DNA of 64,000 bases from JASSUD01 sp031963415. GTDB taxonomy: Bacteria; Pseudomonadota; Gammaproteobacteria; Burkholderiales; Burkholderiaceae. The stretch covers positions 1,860,001 to 1,924,000 of the forward strand of contig JASSUI010000001.1 in assembly GCA_031963415.1 (NCBI GenBank), in the 5' to 3' direction. Position 1 is the stretch's first letter, and each line of letters opens with the position of its first letter. The translations under genes were made by a program, and so were the position numbers. The notes under the pieces were generated by a model. It was not told the origin of the DNA and made no database searches. It worked only from the letters and a program-made list of their open reading frames with translations. Shown here in pieces: positions 17,347 to 25,110 of the stretch.

Positions 17347-20043
17347 TCAAGCGAGTGCCTTTTCAATGACCTCTCGCACGTCTTTTGACTGAGCTGATGC
17401 TAATACCGTTTCTAGCGCAGCACGCATTTGGGTGCGTAACGGTGCAATAAATTTGCGCCAATTTTCCAATGCGCGTGCTAGGCGAGCGGCAACTTGTGGA
17501 TTGAGTGTGTCTAAAGCTTGCACTTGCTCAGCCCAAAACGCGTAGCCAGAACCGTCAGCAGCATGGAACTGCGCTGGATTGCTGTTTACAAACGCATAGA
17601 TTAACGCCCGAGCACGATTTGGGTTGTGTAAATTGAAAGCCGGATGCTGCAACAAACTCCGTACAGTTTCAATGACTGGCTTTTCCGCGCCGCGTTGCGT
17701 GGCTTGTAACGTAAACCATTTATCAATAGCCAATGGTTCTTGTGCGAAGCGTTGATAAAAATCAGCCAACGCTTGCTGCGCGCTCGCCCCACCGATGTGT
17801 AGCAAACCTGCTAATGCAGCTTGGCGGTCTGTCATATTGTCAGCGTTGGCGTATTGGTTAGTAGCCTGTTGCGCTGCATATTCCGCAGTTTTGACATCGG
17901 CTGCCAGTAGGTAACTTAACGCTAGATTTTTCAGTGCCCGTTCGCCAGCAGCTATTGGGGATGGTTCATAAGGGACGGATAGGTTGTAGCGTGTATAAGT
18001 TTTTTGCCAGTCTTCAGCTAATGCATTGCCTAATTCAGTCGTGAGGAACTGCCGTGCGGTATAAAGTGCAGCTGGATCGGCCTCTTCCATTTGCTCTATC
18101 AGATAAATTTCTGATGGCAAACTCAAGGCTTGTGCGCGGAACGCAGGAGTCAGCGTTTCATCCCGTAGCACTTGCCTAAATGACTCAAGCACAGCTGGCT
18201 TAACAGTTAGCAAAGCGTTTTGCGCAGCAACTTGTGCGAGCGCGAGTAAAGCGCGTGTAGCAAGCCGTTGACCTGCCTCCCAGCGATTAAAAGGGTCGCT
18301 GTCGTGGGCAAACAGAAAAGCTAATTCATCATCACGGTAGTCATATTCGACGGTGACAGGAGCGGAGAAATTGCGTAGAAATGAGGGTATCGGTTTGTGG
18401 GCAATATTGATAAAGCGGAAAGTCTGCTCAGTTTGAGTCAACTCGAGTATACGAGTGGTGCCACTAGGGGCTGCTTCAGTATCAAGTTGCAGTGCAATGT
18501 CTTGCCCATTGGCATCGACTAAACCAAGCGCAAATGGAATCAACAGCGGCTCTGGTGAAGCCTCTGCAGTGGCAGGGGAGTCAGCGACGATTTTGCGACA
18601 GCTTTGGGTGAGTGTAATCTGGTAGGTGCGCGAAGCTTCTTCATAGTGCGTTTTAACTTGTACAAGCGGCGTGCCTGCTTGACTATACCAACGCTCGAAC
18701 TGCGTTAAATCACGCCCGTTCGCATCAGCCATCGCCTGTCTAAAGTCATCGCAGGTAACGGCCTGTCCATCGTGCCGCTCAAAATACAGATCCATACCTC
18801 GGCGAAAACCATCGCGGCCAAGCAAAGTTTGGTACATGCGTACGACCTCGGCGCCTTTTTCGTAAACCGTCGCGGTGTAGAAGTTATTGATCTCAACATA
18901 ACTATCGGGCCGTATTGGATGTGCCATTGGGCCAGCATCTTCAGGAAACTGAAGTTGTCTTAATACACGTATATCGTCAATGCGTTTAGTGGCATGTGCC
19001 GCTGCGGCGGCTTGGCTGCCTACTGCTTGCGCTGCCATATCAGCGGAAAATTCTTGATCCCGGAAAACGGTTAAGCCTTCTTTTAGACTCAACTGAAACC
19101 AATCGCGGCACGTCACTCGGTTGCCTGTCCAGTTATGGAAATATTCGTGTCCTACCACCGCTTCGATATTGGCGTAATCGATATCGGTCGCTGTTTGTGG
19201 ATTAGCCAGCACATATTTGGTGTTGAAAATATTGAGCCCTTTATTTTCCATCGCGCCCATATTGAAGTCGCTCACCGCGACGATCATAAAGCGTTCTAAG
19301 TCTAGTGCTAAGCCAAAGCGTGCCTCGTCCCATTTAATCGCGCGAATCAGCGAATCCATTGCATGCCGCGTTTTATCTAAATCTTGTGGCTCAACCCAAA
19401 CCTGCAGTAATTTTTCAGCACCTGAATCGGTTGAGATACGATCCTCCAACGAGACTAGTTTGCCCGCTACCAGCGCGAATAAATAACTAGGTTTAACAAA
19501 TGGATCCTCCCAAATGGCATAGTGCCTACCCTCTGGCAAATCACCTGCCTCGATCAAATTGCCGTTGGCGAGTAGGACGGGGTAATCAGTCTTGTTCGCC
19601 CGTAAGATCACGGTATAACGCGCCATCACATCAGGGCGGTCAAGAAAATAAGTAATTTTTCTAAATCCCTCTGCTTCGCATTGAGTAAAGAAATTGCCAT
19701 TTGATACGTATAAACCCATCAGCGAAGTATTAGTCGCTGGTGCGCATGTATTCGTGATAGTTAATTCAAAAGCATCAGGCACGTTAGGCAGCAGAAGGCC
19801 GGATTCGTTGGCTTGTACTTCGGTGCAATGTGTGCCATTTAAGGTTGCGCTGATTAAAGTGAGTGCTTCACCATGCAGATGCAAATCAGGCTGAGAAGAT
19901 GCGGGATTACGCCGCAACTGCATACGGCTGGTGACGACAGTACGCTGTGGATCTAGATCAAATTCAAGTCTAACGTTATCGATGAAAAAGGGAGGAGGGG
20001 TATAACTAGTGCGCTGAATGAGGGTGGCGTTGTTATTAGGCAT
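17347..20043 (-). CDS. pepN: Aminopeptidase N (M1 family)
   Basis: PepN is a cytosolic zinc aminopeptidase that releases N-terminal residues during peptide turnover. The exopeptidase motif GAMENKGLNIFN lies near residue 262 and the zinc site VGHEYFHNWTGNRVTCRDWF near residue 295. A downstream Glu in LKEGLTVFRDQEFS completes the zinc ligands. The N-terminal saddle domain and the long helical C-terminal domain are full length. I chose ATG 20043 (MPNNNATLIQ, 898 aa) because the frame upstream runs into repeat A4. An endosymbiont living on host peptides would depend on such enzymes, but that is inference. Confidence 0.95.
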   Translation of the reverse strand: MPNNNATLIQRTSYTPPPFFIDNVRLEFDLDPQRTVVTSRMQLRRNPASSQPDLHLHGEALTLISATLNGTHCTEVQANESGLLLPNVPDAFELTITNTCAPATNTSLMGLYVSNGNFFTQCEAEGFRKITYFLDRPDVMARYTVILRANKTDYPVLLANGNLIEAGDLPEGRHYAIWEDPFVKPSYLFALVAGKLVSLEDRISTDSGAEKLLQVWVEPQDLDKTRHAMDSLIRAIKWDEARFGLALDLERFMIVAVSDFNMGAMENKGLNIFNTKYVLANPQTATDIDYANIEAVVGHEYFHNWTGNRVTCRDWFQLSLKEGLTVFRDQEFSADMAAQAVGSQAAAAAHATKRIDDIRVLRQLQFPEDAGPMAHPIRPDSYVEINNFYTATVYEKGAEVVRMYQTLLGRDGFRRGMDLYFERHDGQAVTCDDFRQAMADANGRDLTQFERWYSQAGTPLVQVKTHYEEASRTYQITLTQSCRKIVADSPATAEASPEPLLIPFALGLVDANGQDIALQLDTEAAPSGTTRILELTQTEQTFRFINIAHKPIPSFLRNFSAPVTVEYDYRDDELAFLFAHDSDPFNRWEAGQRLATRALLALAQVAAQNALLTVKPAVLESFRQVLRDETLTPAFRAQALSLPSEIYLIEQMEEADPAALYTARQFLTTELGNALAEDWQKTYTRYNLSVPYEPSPIAAGERALKNLALSYLLAADVKTAEYAAQQATNQYANADNMTDRQAALAGLLHIGGASAQQALADFYQRFAQEPLAIDKWFTLQATQRGAEKPVIETVRSLLQHPAFNLHNPNRARALIYAFVNSNPAQFHAADGSGYAFWAEQVQALDTLNPQVAARLARALENWRKFIAPLRTQMRAALETVLASAQSKDVREVIEKALA

Positions 20044-20053
20044 GGCTGATATT

Positions 20054-20182
20054 CGTAGGTTGGGGTGACGAAGGAACCCCAACGTGCATACCAATGACCT
20101 TAGGACGAGCCCGTTTTAATTGAGGACACGCCCTAATATTTTCCTGCTTCTAGATCGTGAGCAGGCTTTAAGAGGTTACGTA
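20054..20182. repeat. Family A half element with a family C end inside (A4)
   Basis: CGTAGGTTGGGGTGACGAAG and GAACCCCAACGTG form the family A core at 20054-20087. At 20107-20136 there is GAGCCCGTTTTAATTGAGGACACGCCC, which matches the right end of the family C element at 57071-57097 with one change. A family A terminus (GATCGTGAGCAGG) resumes at about 20153. This looks like a nested insertion. Confidence 0.65.
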
Positions 20183-20215
20183 GAGGTTCCCGAGTTTTTT
20201 CCAAGCATAACAAAT

Positions 20216-20254
20216 AAAAACAGCGGCAGACCGCAAAGTCTGCCGCTGTTTTTA
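20216..20254. terminator. Strong intrinsic terminator after rpmG
   Basis: AACAGCGGCAGA and TCTGCCGCTGTT form a 12-bp perfect GC-rich stem with an 8-base loop. It is flanked by A5 on one side and T5 on the other, so it can work in both directions. It lies 33 bases past the rpmG stop and before pepN's upstream region. Confidence 0.9.
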
Positions 20255-20286
20255 ATCCAACTCTGAATATTCAGCTGCAATAAAGC

Positions 20287-20454
20287 TTATTTAAGCTTCA
20301 CTGGCTTATACATGACATGCTTACGCACGACAGGGTCATACTTTTTGACTAGCTTCTTCAGCGTGATTAAGACGGAAGTTGTCAGATAGTAGCAATGTCC
20401 AGTGCCAGCCTGCGATTGGAGGCAAGTTTTAGTTTTATTGCGTGATTTAGCCAT
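20287..20454 (-). CDS. rpmG: Large ribosomal subunit protein bL33 (divergent)
   Basis: The gene is only 55 codons, starting MAKSRNKTK. The AGTGH motif and the C-terminal KKYDPVVRKHVMYKP are clear bL33 hallmarks. The middle segment (about residues 21-38), normally TTKNKRN..PEKM, is replaced by an unusual hydrophobic stretch YYLTTSVLITLKKLV. Length is normal within one residue and there is no CxxC pair, so it is a zinc-free type with an altered loop. It lies downstream of rpmB, as usual, but a 249-base repeat-containing gap separates them. A strong terminator follows. Confidence 0.85.
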   Translation of the reverse strand: MAKSRNKTKTCLQSQAGTGHCYYLTTSVLITLKKLVKKYDPVVRKHVMYKPVKLK

Positions 20455-20488
20455 GATGTAATTCCTTCAAACCTTAAAAATTAAGGAA

Positions 20489-20583
20489 GGTCTGCATAAT
20501 CGTGTGACGGCGCTATATCTCTCGCTGTACTAGTGCACTGGCAACAAAACCACTCTTGCTACCGAGTTATATAGACCGACCTT
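20489..20583. repeat. Family B-like element between rpmB and rpmG
   Basis: GGTCTGCATAATCG (20489-20502) and CGAGTTATATAGACC (20563-20577) are imperfect inverted ends. The centre TGTACTAGTGCACTGGCAAC matches the family B core. It splits the normally tight rpmB-rpmG pair. Confidence 0.6.
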
Positions 20584-20703
20584 TGGTGGCTAGCTTAATG
20601 CCAGCCTTTTAGAACTTTTTTTGCCACTTCCCAGATGACGTCGCACTTCAGCGCGAGGACTAATCTCTAAATCAGGAGACTTTGGAAAGTGATGAACAAA
20701 GTC

Positions 20704-20937
20704 TTAGATACTGCCTTGTGCTCTTAAATCTTTGAGCACGGCTTCGATACCCACTTTGTTAATTTTGCGCAGGCCAGCAGCCGAAATGCGAAAGCGCACA
20801 TAACGCTTTTCGCTTTCTACCCAAAAACGGTGGTACTGCATATTGGGGAGAAAACGGCGTTTTGTTTTGTTATTTGCATGGGAAACGCGATTACCAGTCG
20901 TTGGCCCTTTCCCTGTAATTGGACATTTGCGTGCCAT
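20704..20937 (-). CDS. rpmB: Large ribosomal subunit protein bL28
   Basis: The 77-aa protein starts MARKCPITGKGPTTGNRVSH, continues NNKTKRRFLPNMQ and ends with the GLRKINKVGIEAVLKDLRAQG helix, all standard for bL28. Start ATG 20937 was chosen over the longer open frame because it gives the canonical N-terminus. It is transcribed leftward with rpmG. Confidence 0.97.
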   Translation of the reverse strand: MARKCPITGKGPTTGNRVSHANNKTKRRFLPNMQYHRFWVESEKRYVRFRISAAGLRKINKVGIEAVLKDLRAQGSI

Positions 20938-21372
20938 CAAGCACTCCTTAATACGCTGAATGTAAAAGCTGTTTGCAAATTTAAGCCTGTGCCTAATCAA
21001 CCAGAACGATGCACATATTTGTGCTAACGCTTTCTGCTTAATTTAAGCATACTTAACTGCATTGGAAGCTTGGCTAGTGCAGAAGAACCGCGTTACACGA
21101 GTTCAACTTACGCAAAGCTTCCGAGCTTAGAAGCAAGACCAGAAGGCATCCACTGCCCTCGCTTCATTGGTTAGATAGACGGAAAAGGCGCGATTTTAAC
21201 AGGAAAATTGGAAAAGATTAAATCTCTTTTATTTAAGCATGCTTAAATATAGCCGCCTAAGCAAAGTTGAATATGCGTCGGGCTCTCTGAGCGCAAGAGT
21301 GGGGTACTTATTCTAAGAGCGTGGTTTTGTGCAAAAGACGATTGATTGCCGTACATTTTCTTATAGATGGAT
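20938..21372. other. Gene-free stretch upstream of rpmB with an 18-bp palindrome
   Basis: No gene is visible. ATTTAAGCATGCTTAAAT (21231-21248) is a perfect palindrome, and a related TTTAAGCATACTTAA occurs at about 21042. These could be paired operator-like sites or fold-back remnants near the presumed rpmB promoter. Nothing else is recognisable. Confidence 0.4.
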
Positions 21373-21846
21373 TTACACATGTAAATAGTGTGGATTAAGC
21401 CAAGCTTCATCTTTGTTGGAAGTGGTTTCGTTAGTCTCTGTCAATTGCAGCTCGGGTATCGCGCCCAACGATTGTTGGGCTGTTTTTACGAGCACTGTCG
21501 CAATCCGGGCTGCTTCAGCGTCGTCTTTTTGTTCTAACGCTTGTGTTGCGTAACTCATCCAACGTGAATCGTTGATCGCATATAAACAACACCCTTGCAA
21601 CGCGGTACGAAGTGGAAAATGGCTTTTGCGCGTTTCAAGACTTTGCAGGATATACAGTGCCTCTTGCCATTGTTGGCGTCGCATATGGAACCAAGCGTCA
21701 AAAATATCTAACTGAATTAAATTGGGCCGCACAATGCGTAGCGCACTAACAAGATCTTCTAGATCGTTCAGATCACTAACACCTCGTCCCGCGCAAGTTA
21801 TATTGAGTAAAAGAGAAGTTACGTTGTCCGGAAAATTTTTATAAGA
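21373..21846 (-). CDS. HrpB1/HrpK-like type III secretion protein
   Basis: The roughly 157-aa protein matches the HrpB1/HrpK family of Hrp2-type type III secretion clusters. It has a helix with LEDLVSALRIVRPNLIQLDI, then FDAWFHMRRQQWQEALYIL (a TPR-like repeat), then an AL.GCCLYA segment and a W-containing helix. The start is uncertain: ATG 21846 has no strong ribosome site, and an upstream GTG at 21903 is also in frame. HrpB1 proteins are small soluble components of unclear biochemical role. No other recognisable type III structural gene is in this window, so this is an orphan or one edge of a cluster split by the IS element. Confidence 0.65.
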   Translation of the reverse strand, partial: SYKNFPDNVTSLLLNITCAGRGVSDLNDLEDLVSALRIVRPNLIQLDIFDAWFHMRRQQWQEALYILQSLETRKSHFPLRTALQGCCLYAINDSRWMSYATQALEQKDDAEAARIATVLVKTAQQSLGAIPELQLTETNETTSNKDEAWLNPHYLHV

Positions 21847-21942
21847 CATGATTAAGCCGTTTTTTGAATAACACTTTTCACAAAAAGATGCCGTATAAGC
21901 CACGAAGGGAGGTGGTTTTATAGCTAATGTCTAGCTGGGTAT

Positions 21943-22161
21943 TCATTGCGAGTCGTCGTCTTCATCATCTGAAGAATTCCCGGAAAGATCGCTTCCTGTC
22001 CAGCTATTGCCGCCTCCTTTTTCACCGATAGCTTTCATGAGTTCACTTATCCCGCCTTGGCTGTCACCCGCACCCATTTCTTTACCGGTAACGGATAGCT
22101 CATTCGCAATGCTACCCATCTCTGCGATTGACCCTACTTTTAACGCTGTATCTAAAGGCAT
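21943..22161 (-). CDS. Small acidic protein of unknown function upstream of the hrpB1-like gene
   Basis: The 72-aa protein has a clear ribosome site (AAGGAGAG, 6 bases before ATG 22161). It contains an N-terminal helix-forming half (ALKVGSIAEMGSIANELSV), a Gly-rich middle and a very acidic C-terminus (SSDDEDDDS). I do not recognise a family. It lies about 100 bases upstream of the hrpB1-like gene on the same strand and probably shares its transcript. A secreted or chaperoned small Hrp protein is possible but unproven. The IS element lies 82 bases upstream. Confidence 0.5.
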   Translation of the reverse strand: MPLDTALKVGSIAEMGSIANELSVTGKEMGAGDSQGGISELMKAIGEKGGGNSWTGSDLSGNSSDDEDDDSQ

Positions 22162-22324
22162 TTTCTCTCCTTGTCGGCTTACGATCTTTTTAAAGCCGCA
22201 CGCTGAAATCTATTGATGCGTGGAATCTCATTTACAATGGGATGGACGCTCCTCCCCTAACGGCATCGAGATGTGCCAAAGTGGAGAAATGAGTTAACCA
22301 CTTAAACGGAAAGGAGCATCCGAA

Positions 22325-23359
22325 ATGAAGATTACTACGATCGGTATTGATCTGGCAAAGAATCTCTTCCAGTTACATGGGGTGAACGAATCTGGGAAGA
22401 CAATACTGAAGAAACAGTTACGGCGAGATCAGATGGTGACGTTTTTTGTCAATCTGCCTACTTGTCTAATTGGGATGGAAGCGTGCGGTAGTGCCCACCA
22501 CTGGGCACGCAAGCTAACCCGTTTAGGCCACACAGTAAAGCTGATGGCTCCTCAGTTTGTGAAGCCGTATGTGAAAACTAACAAGCACGACGCAGCCGAT
22601 GCAGAAGCGATCTGCGAAGCAGTGAGCCGACCCAATATGCGATTTGTACCGATCAAGAACATAGAACAGCAAGCTGTTTTAGCTTTGCATCGCGTACGAC
22701 AAGGCTTTGTCAAAGCACGTACTGCCCAGGCTAATCAGATCCGCGGTTTACTCAGTGAATTTGGTTTAGTGATACCACAAGGTATCGGACATATCAGAAT
22801 GCGTGCCGCTGAGCTGATTGAAGATGCAAGCAATGAATTGCCAGGCGTATTTCGCTTGCTGGTCCAACGACTGCTCGAGCATCTCAATGAGTTGGACCGA
22901 CAAGTGCGCGAAATCGAGCAGCAGATTCAGATTTGGCACCGCAACAACATAACCAGTAGCAAACTCGCGCAGATTCCAGGGATTGGGCCGATCACTGCTA
23001 GCGCATTGGTGGCCTCAATTGGTGACGCAAAAAGCTTTGAAAATGGTCGTCAAGTGGCTGCCTGGCTAGGCTTAGTGCCTAAACAAAGTTCCAGTGGAGG
23101 TAAGCAAAATCTACTTGGCATGAGTAAACGAGGCGATAAGTACCTTAGAACGCTGCTAATTCATGGTGCACGTTCGGTGATTATCCAAGCGCAGCGCAAG
23201 CCTTTGACGGATAGTTGGATTCACCGCCTGCTTAATCGGCGAAACAAAAATGTTGCAACAGTGGCGCTCGCAAACAAGAATACGCGCATTGTTTGGGCAT
23301 TGTTGACCCATGAGCGGCAATATGAAGCCAGTTATACCCGCTTGAAGGCAGCAGCCTAA
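22325..23359 (+). CDS. IS110 family transposase
   Basis: The 344-aa protein has the N-terminal RuvC-like DEDD domain: GIDLAKNLFQLHG (first Asp), IGMEACGSAHHWAR (Glu), and KHDAADAEAICEA (paired Asp). A helical linker follows, and then the C-terminal domain with IPGIGPITASALVASIGD, the AWLGLVPKQSSSGGKQ motif with its conserved Ser cluster, and a KRGDKYLRTLLIHGA helix. IS110 enzymes recombine DNA guided by a structured RNA made from the element. The gene has no internal stops and may be active. A good ribosome site (GGAAAGGAGC) precedes it. Confidence 0.93.
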   Translation: MKITTIGIDLAKNLFQLHGVNESGKTILKKQLRRDQMVTFFVNLPTCLIGMEACGSAHHWARKLTRLGHTVKLMAPQFVKPYVKTNKHDAADAEAICEAVSRPNMRFVPIKNIEQQAVLALHRVRQGFVKARTAQANQIRGLLSEFGLVIPQGIGHIRMRAAELIEDASNELPGVFRLLVQRLLEHLNELDRQVREIEQQIQIWHRNNITSSKLAQIPGIGPITASALVASIGDAKSFENGRQVAAWLGLVPKQSSSGGKQNLLGMSKRGDKYLRTLLIHGARSVIIQAQRKPLTDSWIHRLLNRRNKNVATVALANKNTRIVWALLTHERQYEASYTRLKAAA

Positions 23360-23621
23360 TTCAAGCACGTGAAATATAGATAGGTATACCGAAGAAAAAA
23401 GACACCACCGATTGCTCAAGTAGTCATGAAGTGATGGCAAAGTAGGTTAGACCGTGGTTGATCAGACCCGTAGGGAACCCAGCACACAAAGTGCGCAACA
23501 ACAATTGGGGCATCAACCAGCAAATCCCATCAGGGACAGTGGCTAAAGTCACTTACAAAGTCCGAATGTACGGGTGCAATCTTTACCTTCTCGTCTTCAT
23601 AAATTGAAAACTTGGCAAAAT
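23360..23621 (+). ncRNA. Candidate IS1111 guide RNA (seekRNA/bridge RNA) region
   Basis: The 262-base untranslated stretch between the transposase stop and the right inverted repeat is where IS1111-subgroup elements are known to encode their guide RNA. It is much longer than the left noncoding end. I did not define a fold or the target- and donor-binding loops. The remaining 23633-23751 before radC shows no gene. Confidence 0.45.
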
Positions 23622-23751
23622 AGGAGCGTCCATGTAGGGTTCCCTGAGTTCTTACCATACGAGGTAGAAAGCAGGCGGGTTAGCTAATAGGCGAAGCGCT
23701 GCTCGACTAAACGAAAATTTTATTGAATAGGCTAGAAAGAGGGCGAGACTA

Positions 23752-24642
23752 CTAAAGCCAACCTTTCTCGGAAAACGACAGGATCGAGTTCGCGGCGATA
23801 ATGAAATGGTCAAGTAATTTAATATCGAACAAATCAAGCGCGGTATGAAGCTGTTGTGTGAGTTGTCGATCTGCCGCGCTGGGCTCGGTGGCGCCGGAAG
23901 GGTGATTGTGTGCAACAATCAGTGCCGCAGCATTCAGTGCGAGCGCTTCTTTGGCAATTTCTCTTGGATAAACAGCGGTATGAGTTAGTGTGCCGTGTGA
24001 CATTTCTTTTGCGCAAATCAAACGGTAGCGCACATCAAGATATAAACAAACAAAAACTTCGTGAGAGCGGGCACCAATCAAAAGTTTTAGATAATCACGT
24101 ACGCTATCAGGGCTGTCAAAGCATGTACTTTGGCGCAATTCTTCAATCAATGAGCGTTGCACCAGCTCTCCAATTGCATGTAGTTGCGCGACTTTGGCCG
24201 TGCCCATCCCCCGTATTTTTTTGAGGTTCGCCGCGCTTGCGCTTAGCCGCGCACGTAATGAGCCAAAGTGGCTCAACAATGCACGCCCCAGTTCAACCGC
24301 ATTTTGTCCAGCGACACCGGTGCGTAAAAAGATCGCTAATAATTCGGCATCAGAGAGGGCGGCGGCCCCTGTGTTCGCCAATTTTTCACGAGGGCGCTCA
24401 AGCGTTGGCCAAGCAGTAATTGTGTTACTGTTGGTTTTTAAAGCACCCAATTGGGTGCGTTGATTATGATTTTCTTTCGGCGATTCAACGGTTTGGGCGA
24501 CTGCAGCGTGGGGCTGTAAAGCGCTATTTAAAAGCGTGCTTAGGTTGTTGTGTGTGCTATGTTTTGTACGTTTAATGCATGCTTCGTTGTCTCGTGCCAA
24601 ACGGTTGTGTTTCTTTGATTGCTTATTTGTTAGATCTACCAT
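23752..24642 (-). CDS. radC: RadC-like JAB-domain protein
   Basis: The family has an N-terminal helix-hairpin-helix part (LKKIRGMGTAKVAQLHAI) and a C-terminal JAB/MPN metalloprotease-like domain with the motif HNHPSG...S..D (AALIVAHNHPSGATEPSAADRQ). The RadC core begins at TAWPTLERPREKL, near residue 74. The N-terminal 70 residues in this frame are polar and low in complexity and may not all be translated; a TTG or internal start is possible. The gene is divergent from fkpB with start codons only three bases apart. Despite its name, the DNA-repair role of RadC is doubtful. Confidence 0.88.
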   Translation of the reverse strand: MVDLTNKQSKKHNRLARDNEACIKRTKHSTHNNLSTLLNSALQPHAAVAQTVESPKENHNQRTQLGALKTNSNTITAWPTLERPREKLANTGAAALSDAELLAIFLRTGVAGQNAVELGRALLSHFGSLRARLSASAANLKKIRGMGTAKVAQLHAIGELVQRSLIEELRQSTCFDSPDSVRDYLKLLIGARSHEVFVCLYLDVRYRLICAKEMSHGTLTHTAVYPREIAKEALALNAAALIVAHNHPSGATEPSAADRQLTQQLHTALDLFDIKLLDHFIIAANSILSFSEKGWL

Positions 24643-24645
24643 CTC

Positions 24646-25101
24646 ATGTCTTCTATCGATACGGCTGAAGTAAAATTCGGCTCACACCTTACGCTGCATT
24701 ACCGTCTCGCTCTGCCAAGCGGAGAAGATATTGTCAATACCTTCACCAGTAAGCCAGCTACTGTTCTAGTGGGTGCGGGCCAGATGGCTGCGCCTCTTGA
24801 AGAGATTTTGCTTGGATTACAAATTGGAAACCGCTCTGTCTTTCAGCTAACGCCGCAACAGGCTTTTGGCGAGCGCAACCTAGCTTTAATTCAAAAGCTT
24901 TCATTAGAGACACTGCGTGCAAATGGCATGGATAGTGAAGAGTTAGTGCTAGGTGATTTAGTTGAATTCAATGCCCCAGACGGTGAACGATACGCAGGTG
25001 TCTTAAAAGAATTGGGGGCAGACTATGCGATATTTGATTTCAATCACCCCTTAGCTGGCCAGTCTTTGACATTTGAAGTGCAAATCATTGGAATTTTGTA
25101 G
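24646..25101 (+). CDS. fkpB: FKBP-type peptidyl-prolyl isomerase, SlpA/FkpB type
   Basis: The 151-aa protein shows an FKBP fold with an inserted flap: VKFGSHLTLHYRLALPSGE at the N-terminus, then FTSKPATVLVGAGQMAAPLEEIL, then LTPQQAFGERN, and a C-terminal strand FDFNHPLAGQSLTFEVQIIGI. The NHPLAGQ.L.F signature is typical of SlyD/SlpA. It is predicted to be cytoplasmic, acting as a folding catalyst or chaperone. It lies nine bases upstream of ispH, the usual arrangement, and is likely co-transcribed. Confidence 0.93.
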   Translation: MSSIDTAEVKFGSHLTLHYRLALPSGEDIVNTFTSKPATVLVGAGQMAAPLEEILLGLQIGNRSVFQLTPQQAFGERNLALIQKLSLETLRANGMDSEELVLGDLVEFNAPDGERYAGVLKELGADYAIFDFNHPLAGQSLTFEVQIIGIL

Positions 25102-25110
25102 GAAAGCTCA

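Larger units (their letters stand above)
22243..23632 (+). mobile_element. IS110 family (IS1111-type) insertion sequence
   Basis: One transposase gene is bounded by subterminal 11-bp perfect inverted repeats, TGGACGCTCCT (22243-22253) and AGGAGCGTCCA (23622-23632). Such repeats are a feature of the IS1111 subgroup of IS110. The left noncoding part is 71 bases between repeat and gene, while the right one is about 260 bases. The exact ends cannot be set without an empty site; they probably lie a few bases outside the repeats. Confidence 0.85.
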
